DNA of 44,550 bases. Origin: Myxococcota bacterium. Lineage in GTDB: Bacteria; Myxococcota_A; UBA9160; UBA4427. The DNA is taken from contig JASMLK010000028.1 in assembly GCA_030748735.1 (NCBI GenBank), forward strand, positions 1-44,550, given 5' to 3'. Made by a program: the position numbers and the translations under genes. Under the pieces are notes generated by a model. That model was not told where the DNA came from, made no database searches, and was given only the letters and a program-made list of their open reading frames with translations. Shown here in pieces: positions 15,693-22,904 of this stretch (position 1 is the stretch's first letter; every line of letters starts with the position of its first letter).

Positions 15693-18122
15693 CTAGTCCT
15701 TGTGGTGGATCGCGTGCATCAGGGCCGGCGCGAGCAGGATGTCGGCCAGCAGGGCCATGATGATTGCGAAGCTCGTGAGCAAGCCGAAGTTGAACACGTT
15801 GCTCATCGACGAAAACATGAAGATCGCGAACCCGCTGGCCAACACGAGGGTGGTGAAGAGCAGGGCGCGTCCGGTGGTGGCGAGAGTTCGCCGGATCGCT
15901 TCCGCGGAGTCGCCCGTTTCGCGCTGGTAGCGGCGGTAGTTGTGCATGAAGTGGATCGTGTCGTCGACGGCGAGGCCCAGCGAGATACTGGCGATCATCA
16001 GGGTGAACGTGTCGAGGGGAAACGAGAAGACACCCATCACGGCCATCGCCATCGCGATCGGAAGCAGGTTCGGGAACATGGCGACGATGCCGAGCTTGAC
16101 GCTTCCGATCACCAGGATCATCAGCACGGTGATCACCCCGAACGCGATCACGTAGCTTCGTACCATCGTGACGTTCACCGCCGTCATCGTGCGGAAGAGC
16201 AACGGGGCCACGCCGGTGAGACGGATCTCCGTTTCGCTCGGCAGCGTTTTTCCGAGAATGTCTTCGACGTCGCCGAGTACCTCGGTGTATTCGACCGAAT
16301 CGACGAAGGGCGCCTTCAGGGTCATGCGCAGCATGCTGAACTGGTTGTCGACGAGGTCCTCGAGGTCGTCACTGCCACTGTTTTCGAACAGCAGGAACTC
16401 CTGGGCGATGAGTTCGCGTGAATCGGGGATGACGTAGAAGTCGTCGTGATTCTCGTTGAGGGCGCGATGGATTTCCTTGAGAACGTTGACGACCGAAAAC
16501 GCGTTGCCGATGAAGACGACGGGGTGCTCGATGGCTTCGAGCCGCTCACCAGCCAACTCCGCGGCCTTCAGAGCATCGGGTTCGTACCAGGCGTTTTCGC
16601 CTTCGCGAACCAGCAGGGCTTCGACGGTGATCGAGCCCCGCATCTCACGATCCATCTGCTCGGTTGCAGATCGTGCCTGCGACCATTCCGGCAGCCACTC
16701 GACCGGGTTGTGGGAAAAGCGCACGGTCGACGCGAGTGCGAGAGACACCACGATCACGCCGACACCGGCGAAGATCACGCGTCGCGAGTGGGTCGACGCG
16801 ATGGCGGCGCACCTTGCGAGGACGCGGTCGAGGCGGTCGTGGGGCGTGTAGGAGTCGACTTCGACGTCCGGTTGCGCGGGGAGGGGGCGTGAGCGCAGCG
16901 GCGCGACGGCGAGGAGCGCCGGGAGGAGCAGTAGTGAGAACGCCCACGCCATCATCACGCCCGCCGGCGCAAACAGGCCGAGGTCGGCGATCGGGGCGAG
17001 CACGGCAGGTGCGAACGAAAGGAGGCCTCCTGCGGTCGTGAGGCTCGTGAGCGTGACCGGCAGCCCCGAGTGTTCGAGCGCCCCCGCAATTGCATCGCGT
17101 TTGCTGGTGCCGCTATCGAGCGCGCGAAAGAACAGCGACAGGATGTGGACCGAGTCGCCGACGCCGACGGCCAGAATGAACGATGGAAGGATCATCGTCG
17201 GTAGCTTGAGCGAGGTCCCCGTCGCGGCCATCAGCGAGATCGTCGACACGAGCGACATGATCACGACGATGAGCGACACCACGACCGCACTCACCCTTCG
17301 GAACAGCGCGAACAGCAAGACCGCAATGGCGAGCAGCGTGATGCGAACGAAGAGCAGCATGTTCCGCTGCATCGACAGCTTGACGTCGCGCATCACCACC
17401 GGAGAGCCGGCGACCAGAATCTCCGTCCCGCGCCCGCGATAGGGCTCGACGATGGCTTCGACGGCTTCGACGACCGCTTCGTTTTCAGCGTCGGTGAGAT
17501 AGACGGGTTCCTCTTCGAGCCCGGCTGCACCGTCGGTGTCGTCGGGGGTATCGAAGCCCGCTTCGATGTCGAGGTCGGTGCCCGTGTCCGAGTACTGGTT
17601 CGTCTTGATCACGATCGCGGTGATACGACCGTTCGCTGACAGCAGCCGGTTTTCGTACGACTGGTTGCCTTCCGCGTAGGCCTGGATGTTCGCGAGGGCT
17701 TCCGGTGTTTCGGGCCACTCCTCCATCAGGTCTTCGACGAGCAACTCGCCCTCGGACCCGCGCGTGGCCCGTGCGTTTACGAGGCTCGTGATCTCGTCGA
17801 CGTGGGGGACGCCGGTTTCGAGTTCGTCGTGCAGCTCCCGCAACATGGTGAGGAAGCCGGCATCCCAGATGCGCTCGGGTTGGAGCGTGATCAGCACGAG
17901 CTCGTCGCGCCCGAACTGATCGCGAAAGGCGTTGTAGGCGATCAGGGTCGGGTCGTCGTCGTGGAGAAAGCTCTCGGTGGAGGTGTCGAACTCGACCGAC
18001 GGCAGATTCGACGCAAGGCCCGCGACGGCGAGCAGGCAGGCGCCGACGACCAGCGCGGCACGATCGACGACGAAATAGCCGAGTCGTTCGAACCCACGGT
18101 CGAGCTGCTGTCGCACGTTCAC
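15693..18122 (-). CDS. RND superfamily exporter (MMPL/HpnN-like)
   Basis: This 809-residue inner membrane protein has the two-fold RND layout: membrane segment 1, a large periplasmic loop, a bundle of membrane segments with the VGDSVHIL block, then a second half with a matching loop and bundle containing LAVDDTIHFMHNYRRY. The paired GD(S)/DD(T) motifs in membrane segments are the proton-relay acids of the family. The size and the absence of large AcrB-type docking domains point to the MMPL/HpnN group, which moves lipids or other hydrophobic envelope components. GTG at 18122 was chosen because GGGGGAT stands at ribosome-site distance; a further 15 in-frame codons upstream look non-coding. It heads the minus-strand group with the acyltransferase and arylsulfatase. 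The cargo is unknown. Confidence 0.9.
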   Translation of the reverse strand: MNVRQQLDRGFERLGYFVVDRAALVVGACLLAVAGLASNLPSVEFDTSTESFLHDDDPTLIAYNAFRDQFGRDELVLITLQPERIWDAGFLTMLRELHDELETGVPHVDEITSLVNARATRGSEGELLVEDLMEEWPETPEALANIQAYAEGNQSYENRLLSANGRITAIVIKTNQYSDTGTDLDIEAGFDTPDDTDGAAGLEEEPVYLTDAENEAVVEAVEAIVEPYRGRGTEILVAGSPVVMRDVKLSMQRNMLLFVRITLLAIAVLLFALFRRVSAVVVSLIVVIMSLVSTISLMAATGTSLKLPTMILPSFILAVGVGDSVHILSLFFRALDSGTSKRDAIAGALEHSGLPVTLTSLTTAGGLLSFAPAVLAPIADLGLFAPAGVMMAWAFSLLLLPALLAVAPLRSRPLPAQPDVEVDSYTPHDRLDRVLARCAAIASTHSRRVIFAGVGVIVVSLALASTVRFSHNPVEWLPEWSQARSATEQMDREMRGSITVEALLVREGENAWYEPDALKAAELAGERLEAIEHPVVFIGNAFSVVNVLKEIHRALNENHDDFYVIPDSRELIAQEFLLFENSGSDDLEDLVDNQFSMLRMTLKAPFVDSVEYTEVLGDVEDILGKTLPSETEIRLTGVAPLLFRTMTAVNVTMVRSYVIAFGVITVLMILVIGSVKLGIVAMFPNLLPIAMAMAVMGVFSFPLDTFTLMIASISLGLAVDDTIHFMHNYRRYQRETGDSAEAIRRTLATTGRALLFTTLVLASGFAIFMFSSMSNVFNFGLLTSFAIIMALLADILLAPALMHAIHHKD

Positions 18123-18291
18123 TGGGATCCCCCTGGAGAGTCGGCGCACAGCATAGGCACCACGCACCCTCTCCGAGCCCCCCCCGCAACGCCGTGCTGC
18201 GGTGCCTACAAGTCTGCGAGCGTGGGCCTAAGCTCGTGGACATGCGTCCTGGCCGCTTTTCGAGATCGTCGAGAGTCCGGCTCACCCTGTC

Positions 18292-18472
18292 CTAGACCGG
18301 ATGATTCATGAAGCCCTGCTGCGAAGCCCGAAAGCACTGCCGTTTCACGGCCTTCTCCCTTCGGCCTGCTCGACGTACTGAAAGTACGTCTGCGGGGGCT
18401 ACGGTCCGAGGTCCGCGAACTGTCAGCGCTTTCGGGCTTTTCGCTACGGGCTTCATGAATCATCCGGTCTAG
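18292..18472. mobile_element. Palindromic MITE-like element with 25-bp perfect terminal inverted repeats
   Basis: The arms at 18292-18316 and 18448-18472 are perfect inverted complements; the left one begins CTAGACCGGATGATTCATGA. Inward, a second paired block (AAGCCCGAAAGC with ACTG/GCTG) extends the match. The centre is a tight hairpin, GACGTACT-GAA-AGTACGTC at 18372-18390. It encodes nothing and sits between divergent genes, so it is not a simple terminator. If the outer CTAG copies are a target duplication, the repeats would be 21 bp, consistent with IS5-type YTAR targets; this is inference. Confidence 0.7.
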
Positions 18473-18524
18473 CGAGCGACCGCGCGGTCCCGGTGCCAAG
18501 CGTTGCCCGCTGTAACGAGTCGCC

Positions 18525-18530
18525 TATCGT
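18525..18530 (+). promoter_or_regulatory. Putative -10 box of leaderless promoter
   Basis: TATCGT lies 9 bases before the ATG at 18540 with a GC-rich spacer and no ribosome site. Confidence 0.35.
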
Positions 18531-18539
18531 GGCCCCGCG

Positions 18540-20288
18540 ATGAGCGATGCGCCCCGCGTGAACGGCCCGCAAGCGGCCTCCGGCGTCAGTCGGAGCGACG
18601 GTGCCGGCCCTGTCGGACGTGGCGCTATCGGGTTGGCGCTATTGGCGGCGGTTTTCGTGATGTTGTGCATCGCGAGCGCGCGACAGAAGGCCGTGACCGT
18701 CGATGAACTCGGCCATCTGCCCTCGGGTGTCTACACCCTGGCAAGCGGAGACCCGCGCCACGCCACGCTGAACCCGCCGCTGTTGAACGTGCTTTCGGCG
18801 CTTCCGGTGTTCGCCCTTTCCCTCGAATCGTCGATCGAACCGCCGGCGGCGAGCGACGACGTCTTCAGCTTCTGGTCGTCGGGGTACCACTTTCACGAGC
18901 GACACCGGGCCGACTACCTGCGCATCTTTTCGGCCGCACGCCAGGTGCCGGTGCTGTTGATGGTGCTGCTCGGCGTACTCGTCTATCGCTGGGCCAACGA
19001 ACTCGCGCGATCGAGCGGTAGCAGCGAGGGTGGGCCGGCGGCGGGGCTGGTGGCGGCGAGTCTCTTCTGGTTTTCGCCCAACTTGATCGCGCATGCGCGC
19101 ATCGTGGGTACGGACACCGGAACCGCGCTCTTTATCGCGGTCGCGGTTTACGCCTTGCGCGGCATGTTGCTGCGCAACGAACGCTGGCGAGCCGTGGCGT
19201 TCGGTGTTGCTCTCGGATTCGCACAGCTCACCAAGTTCTACGCGCTCCTGTTGTATCCCCTTGCGCTGGTGGTCGTGATCGCATGGTGGTGTTGGCGCGC
19301 ACCCGATTCGCCCCTGCGTAGCTGGCTGGTCCATTGCGCTGCCGCCTTTGCGGTTTCCATACTGGTCTTGAATGCGGGCTATGGGTTCGCGGAGTTCGGG
19401 CGGAGTCTCGACTCCCTGGCGCTCCACAGTGACACGGCGAGGGCGCTGCAGTCGACGGGCATCGGTTCGCTTCCCCTTCCACTGCCCGCGGCGTTCGTGC
19501 GTGCCGTCGACGGGCAATGGCTCGAGGTCACGTCGGACATTCGTTCTTTCTTGCTGGGCGAATCGTTTCAGGGAGGGCGGCTCGACTACTACTTGATCGT
19601 GCTGCTGCTGAAGACTTCGCTCTTCGGCTTCGTTGTCTTCGCAGGGGCGGCGTTCTTCGGGTTCTTTCGCGCTGGCTTCGATCGAGCCGAAACGGCGCTG
19701 CTGCTTGCCTTCCCCGTGCTTCTCTTTCTCGTTCTGTCCATCAGCGACAATCGGCAGCTCGGGTTGCGTGCATTGCTTGCCGGCTTTCCCTTCCTCTGTG
19801 TCTTCATGGGCGCGGCGTGGACGACGGCGGCCGGTTCGAGGCGACGCTTCGTGGCGAGCGCATTGGTGGCGGGGGCGCTTCTGACCGGAGGCGTTGCGTA
19901 TCCCGATTACCTTGCTCACTTCAATTCGTTCGCGGGTGGGGGGGACGGGGGCTACCGCGTTGCTTCCGATGCGAACATCGACATCGGGCAGGACCTGGTG
20001 GGTCTCGCTGCCTATCTCGACGAGGTCGACGCCGGCACCGTGCAGCTCTACTACTTCGGCAGCGTCGATCCGGCGCTCTACGGCATCGACTACCGGGTGC
20101 CCGAGGACTATCGCCTCGAGCCGGGCTACGTGGCGGTCAGCGTGTCGCTGTATCGCATGAGTTACGACGTCTACGACCACGGTGTGCTGCGCAAGGTCGG
20201 CCCGGTTGATCTCTCATCGCTGGGGGACCCCGTGGCGTCGATCGGCGGAAGCATTCACGTCTATTACCGGAAGCCGGCGACCGGGTAG
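18540..20288 (+). CDS. GT39/ArnT-type polytopic glycosyltransferase
   Basis: This 582-residue protein has about ten membrane segments and the hallmarks of lipid-phosphate-sugar-dependent GT-C enzymes. An Asp55-Glu56 pair (VTVDELGHLPSG) stands in the first extracytoplasmic loop, followed by HATLNPPLLNVLSALP, the counterpart of the KPPLLPWL motif in ArnT. A periplasmic C-terminal domain rich in Tyr and Asp follows the last membrane segment. It would transfer a sugar from a polyprenyl phosphate to an acceptor on the outer face of the inner membrane. It lies 273 bases upstream of another GT39-type gene on the same strand. The donor and acceptor cannot be read from sequence. Confidence 0.82.
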   Translation: MSDAPRVNGPQAASGVSRSDGAGPVGRGAIGLALLAAVFVMLCIASARQKAVTVDELGHLPSGVYTLASGDPRHATLNPPLLNVLSALPVFALSLESSIEPPAASDDVFSFWSSGYHFHERHRADYLRIFSAARQVPVLLMVLLGVLVYRWANELARSSGSSEGGPAAGLVAASLFWFSPNLIAHARIVGTDTGTALFIAVAVYALRGMLLRNERWRAVAFGVALGFAQLTKFYALLLYPLALVVVIAWWCWRAPDSPLRSWLVHCAAAFAVSILVLNAGYGFAEFGRSLDSLALHSDTARALQSTGIGSLPLPLPAAFVRAVDGQWLEVTSDIRSFLLGESFQGGRLDYYLIVLLLKTSLFGFVVFAGAAFFGFFRAGFDRAETALLLAFPVLLFLVLSISDNRQLGLRALLAGFPFLCVFMGAAWTTAAGSRRRFVASALVAGALLTGGVAYPDYLAHFNSFAGGGDGGYRVASDANIDIGQDLVGLAAYLDEVDAGTVQLYYFGSVDPALYGIDYRVPEDYRLEPGYVAVSVSLYRMSYDVYDHGVLRKVGPVDLSSLGDPVASIGGSIHVYYRKPATG

Positions 20289-20340
20289 GGGGTGTTCGAC
20301 GTCGTCTTCGGTACCGGCTCCATGTCGTCAGGCTCGCTGA

Positions 20341-20505
20341 AGGATCCTCGTCAAGGCGAACAACGAGAAACGGGCGCGGCTCGAGAGCATGCGACACGTG
20401 CTCAGCAAGCTCGACTACGCGGGCGAGGAAAACGCGATCGCGGGTCTTCACCCCGACCCCGACATCGTCCGCCGCTTCCATCGGTCGAACAAGCAGACCG
20501 ACTGA
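20341..20505 (+). pseudogene. 3' remnant resembling polyphosphate kinase 2
   Basis: An open frame of 54 codons with a TGA stop starts directly after an in-frame TGA and reads RILVKANNEKRARLESMRHV, then LSKLDYAGEE and, after a short gap, a DPDIVRRF motif before the stop. This matches the C-terminal pattern I recall for PPK2 proteins (W-T-V-V-K-x-N-D-K-K-R-A-R-L...). It lacks the Walker motifs and the whole N-terminal kinase core, so it cannot be active. It fills the gap between two glycosyltransferase genes and is in a different frame from the next gene. I infer a decayed gene whose 5' part was lost by rearrangement. A homology search should settle it. Confidence 0.6.
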
Positions 20506-20545
20506 TCCGGGCTGGGCGCCGAGGGCCGCGACCACGCCTGCCCGC

Positions 20546-20551
20546 TAACCT
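20546..20551 (+). promoter_or_regulatory. Putative -10 box of leaderless promoter
   Basis: TAACCT lies 10 bases before the ATG at 20562; no Shine-Dalgarno sequence is seen. The spacing is slightly longer than in the other cases. Confidence 0.25.
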
Positions 20552-20561
20552 CCGCGCGACG

Positions 20562-22457
20562 ATGGATTCGATGATTCGCGCGGCGAAGAGCGGCAGTCCC
20601 CTGCCCGGCGTGGGCGCAGACACGACCGAAGGCCAGGGCGAGACCGGTGCGCGTCGGCAGTGCTTTGCCGCCGTGTTCTTCTTCGCACTCGCCGTGCGGA
20701 CGCTCGAACTGGTCGAGCTGGCCGACACGCCGCTGTTCGAATTCGTGCTCGGCGACGCGAAGAACTACGTCGCCTGGGGGCGGGAGATCGGTGCCGGCAA
20801 TTGGATCGGCGACGAGACGTTCTATCAGGCGCCCCTCTATCCGTACTTCCTGGGCGTCGTGTTCTGGTGGTTCGGCGACGACCTCTTCGCCGTGCGGGTC
20901 GTGCAGATCGTCGTCGGTGCCGCTTCTTGCGGGTTGATCGCTCTTGCGGGATGGCATTGGTTTTCGCGGGCCGCGGGGTGGTGCGCGGGGCTGCTCTTCG
21001 CCCTGTATGGGCCCGCGGTCTACGCCGATGCGATGCTCCAGAAGTCGGTGCTCGATCTCTTCTTCATGTCGCTCGCCCTCTGGTGGATGGCGCGCGTGCA
21101 CGTGCACCCCAGCGCAAAGGCTGCCCTGGGCCTCGGTGTCGCGGTCGGTTTCATGGCGCTCACGCGAGAGAACGCGCTCGTCTTCCCGGCGGTGTTGTTG
21201 CCCTGGCTCTTGCTCGGGCTGGGGGAGGCTCGTGGTGCGAGCCTGCGCCTGGCCGTGACCTTCGTGCTCGGCATGAGCCTGGTGCTGGTCCCCGTTGCGA
21301 TCCGCAATCAAGTCGTGGGTGGCGAATTCCATCTCACCACGTCGCAGTTCGGTCACAACTTCTACATTGGCAACAATCCGGCTGCGGATGGGACGTACAA
21401 GCCGCTCACGGAAGGCAAGGGTGACCCGCGAATCGAGCGGCTCGATGCGATCGAGATTGCGGAGCGGGCGATGGGGCGCTCGCTCACCCCGGCCGAGGTC
21501 TCGGCTTTCTACACCGACCGGGCGCTCGAGTACATCGCGTCCGACCCACTCGATTGGTTGGCGCTGCTCGGTCGCAAACTCTTGTTGGTCTTCACGTCGG
21601 TCGAAGTCGTCGACACTGAAGATCAATACACCCATGCCGAATCGTCACACGTGCTCGCGGTCACGGGCACTGTGTTTCATTTCGGAGTGGTGGCCCCGCT
21701 GGCGGTGCTGGGCATCGGGATCAGTTGGGGACGTCGGCGTGAGTTGATTCCGCTCTATGGCATGTTCGCCATCTATACGTCGACGCTCATCCTCTTCTAT
21801 CTGTTCGCGCGCTATCGCCTGCCCCTCGTTCCGATTCTCTTCCTCTTTGCCGGTGTTGCACTCGAGGGTGCGCGCAGGTTCGCGACCGAGCGCAACCGCC
21901 CCCGCTTCGAGACGACGCTGGCCTTGACCGCGGCGGTGGCGCTCGGGTGCAACTGGCCGGTCTTCGAAAAGGACTACATGCGTTCGGTGACCCACTACAA
22001 CCTCGGGAACGAGTTGTTCGCAGTGGGGCGCGAAGCGGAAGCCGTCTTGGAGTTTCGAACGGCTGTCGAACTCCATCCCCGCAACGCATTCGCGCTGCAC
22101 AACCTCGGTGCGCTGCGCGCACGGGCTGGCGACATGTCGGGTGCGGAAGACTACTACCGGCGCGCCCTCGAGGTGAATCCGGGGTATGGCATTGCGCTTT
22201 CGAACCTCGCTCGAACGCTGCGTGACAGTGGGGAGCCGGCGCGGATCCCGGAGGCGATTTCGTTGTTCGAGCGCGCGATCGAGCGGTCGCCCTACGACGC
22301 TGATCTCCACAACGAACTCGGCGAAATGCATGCCATGCGAGGGACGTGGGCTGCCGCCATCGAGCACTTCGGGCGCGCTCTGTCGATTGTTCCGTCTCAC
22401 GCCCAGGCGCGGGAGAATCTGGACAGGGCGAGGCAGCGCGCTTCGGGGAAGCCCTGA
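20562..22457 (+). CDS. GT39-type glycosyltransferase with C-terminal TPR domain
   Basis: This 631-residue protein has a polytopic membrane region (about residues 33-480) with the first-loop acid in VLGDAKNYVAWGREI (Asp65) and FYQAPLYPYFLG, both typical of PMT/GT39-like enzymes. A TPR domain of four or so repeats follows to the C-terminus (for example AVELHPRNAFALHNLGALRA and ALEVNPGYGIALSNLART). The TPR part is probably extracytoplasmic and may bind a partner or the acceptor. The start at 20562 was chosen because the open frame upstream overlaps the PPK2-like remnant in another frame and has no coding character; an ATG three codons later is also possible. The donor and acceptor are unknown. 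Confidence 0.85.
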   Translation: MDSMIRAAKSGSPLPGVGADTTEGQGETGARRQCFAAVFFFALAVRTLELVELADTPLFEFVLGDAKNYVAWGREIGAGNWIGDETFYQAPLYPYFLGVVFWWFGDDLFAVRVVQIVVGAASCGLIALAGWHWFSRAAGWCAGLLFALYGPAVYADAMLQKSVLDLFFMSLALWWMARVHVHPSAKAALGLGVAVGFMALTRENALVFPAVLLPWLLLGLGEARGASLRLAVTFVLGMSLVLVPVAIRNQVVGGEFHLTTSQFGHNFYIGNNPAADGTYKPLTEGKGDPRIERLDAIEIAERAMGRSLTPAEVSAFYTDRALEYIASDPLDWLALLGRKLLLVFTSVEVVDTEDQYTHAESSHVLAVTGTVFHFGVVAPLAVLGIGISWGRRRELIPLYGMFAIYTSTLILFYLFARYRLPLVPILFLFAGVALEGARRFATERNRPRFETTLALTAAVALGCNWPVFEKDYMRSVTHYNLGNELFAVGREAEAVLEFRTAVELHPRNAFALHNLGALRARAGDMSGAEDYYRRALEVNPGYGIALSNLARTLRDSGEPARIPEAISLFERAIERSPYDADLHNELGEMHAMRGTWAAAIEHFGRALSIVPSHAQARENLDRARQRASGKP

Positions 22458-22534
22458 TCCATCGCGCCGGCTTCTCGCGGGAGAATCGCCTGACGGGAGC
22501 GTCGCCGGGGCTGCAGCGTGTCCGCTGGATCTGT

Positions 22535-22540
22535 TAGCGT
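22535..22540 (+). promoter_or_regulatory. Putative -10 box of leaderless promoter
   Basis: TAGCGT lies 6 bases before the ATG at 22547 (spacer CTTCGG), with no ribosome site. This suggests leaderless transcription of the small membrane protein. Confidence 0.35.
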
Positions 22541-22546
22541 CTTCGG

Positions 22547-22849
22547 ATGCGAAAGAACCTCACCTCCCCGTGGCGTGCGCTTCTGCTTACCCTTCTCTGC
22601 TGTTCGCTTCCCCTGTCGGGAGCGCAGGCCCAGGATGCAAGACCGATCATGCGACCCATCGAGGTCGGATTCGATGCGGTGATCATTCGCCCGCTTCGCC
22701 TGTTGAACCTCATGATCGGTGGCGTCGTGCTGGGCCCATCGCTGCTGTTGTCGTTGCCCAATGGTTCGTCGACGCGCGGCGAGGCGATCGAGACCTATTG
22801 GACGATCCCCTACGAGCAGCTCGTCGAGCGAGAGCTGGGCGATCTCTAG
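22547..22849 (+). CDS. Small exported membrane protein, LRPLG-repeat family (copy B)
   Basis: This 100-residue protein has a signal peptide ending in SGAQA, residue 28, and one hydrophobic segment (LNLMIGGVVLGPSLLLSLP). The flanking motifs are DAVIIRPLRLL before it and VERELGDL at the C-terminus. Gene order and pattern match 8582-8923: the same RPL motif, the same hydrophobic segment ending in a Pro, an acidic aromatic stretch and a closing (P/E)LG(E/D)L. The second RPLG motif has degenerated to RELGDL. It converges with the MFS/SpeE-like gene, separated only by a hairpin. I do not know a named family. A role with the neighbouring fusion protein is suggested only by the repeated arrangement. 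Confidence 0.72.
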   Translation: MRKNLTSPWRALLLTLLCCSLPLSGAQAQDARPIMRPIEVGFDAVIIRPLRLLNLMIGGVVLGPSLLLSLPNGSSTRGEAIETYWTIPYEQLVERELGDL

Positions 22850-22875
22850 CAGCGCGTCGAACGACCTTGGTCGAG

Positions 22876-22898
22876 CGCTCAGCGCAGAACGCTGAGCG
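22876..22898. terminator. Hairpin between convergent genes
   Basis: CGCTCAGCG (22876-22884) pairs perfectly with CGCTGAGCG (22890-22898) around a 5-base loop, in the 55-base gap between two convergent stop codons. No T-run follows on either strand, so it may stabilise 3' ends rather than terminate. Confidence 0.55.
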
Positions 22899-22904
22899 AG
22901 GCGT

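Larger units (their letters stand above)
18123..18539. other. Divergent intergenic region, carries palindromic element
   Basis: These 417 bases lie between the RND gene (minus) and the glycosyltransferase gene (plus). No gene is seen. The region holds the 181-bp palindromic element listed separately, and a TATGCT on the minus strand (18154-18149) that could serve the RND gene. Confidence 0.5.

Noticed and set aside
18639..20180. Long open frame on the minus strand opposite the GT39-type gene
   Set aside because: It has a charged, low-hydrophobicity composition typical of antisense frames in GC-rich DNA, no start signals, and a well-supported gene on the other strand.
20292..20561. N-terminal extension of the second glycosyltransferase
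   Set aside because: The 90 extra codons are Arg/Pro-rich and overlap the PPK2-like remnant, which reads sensibly in another frame.
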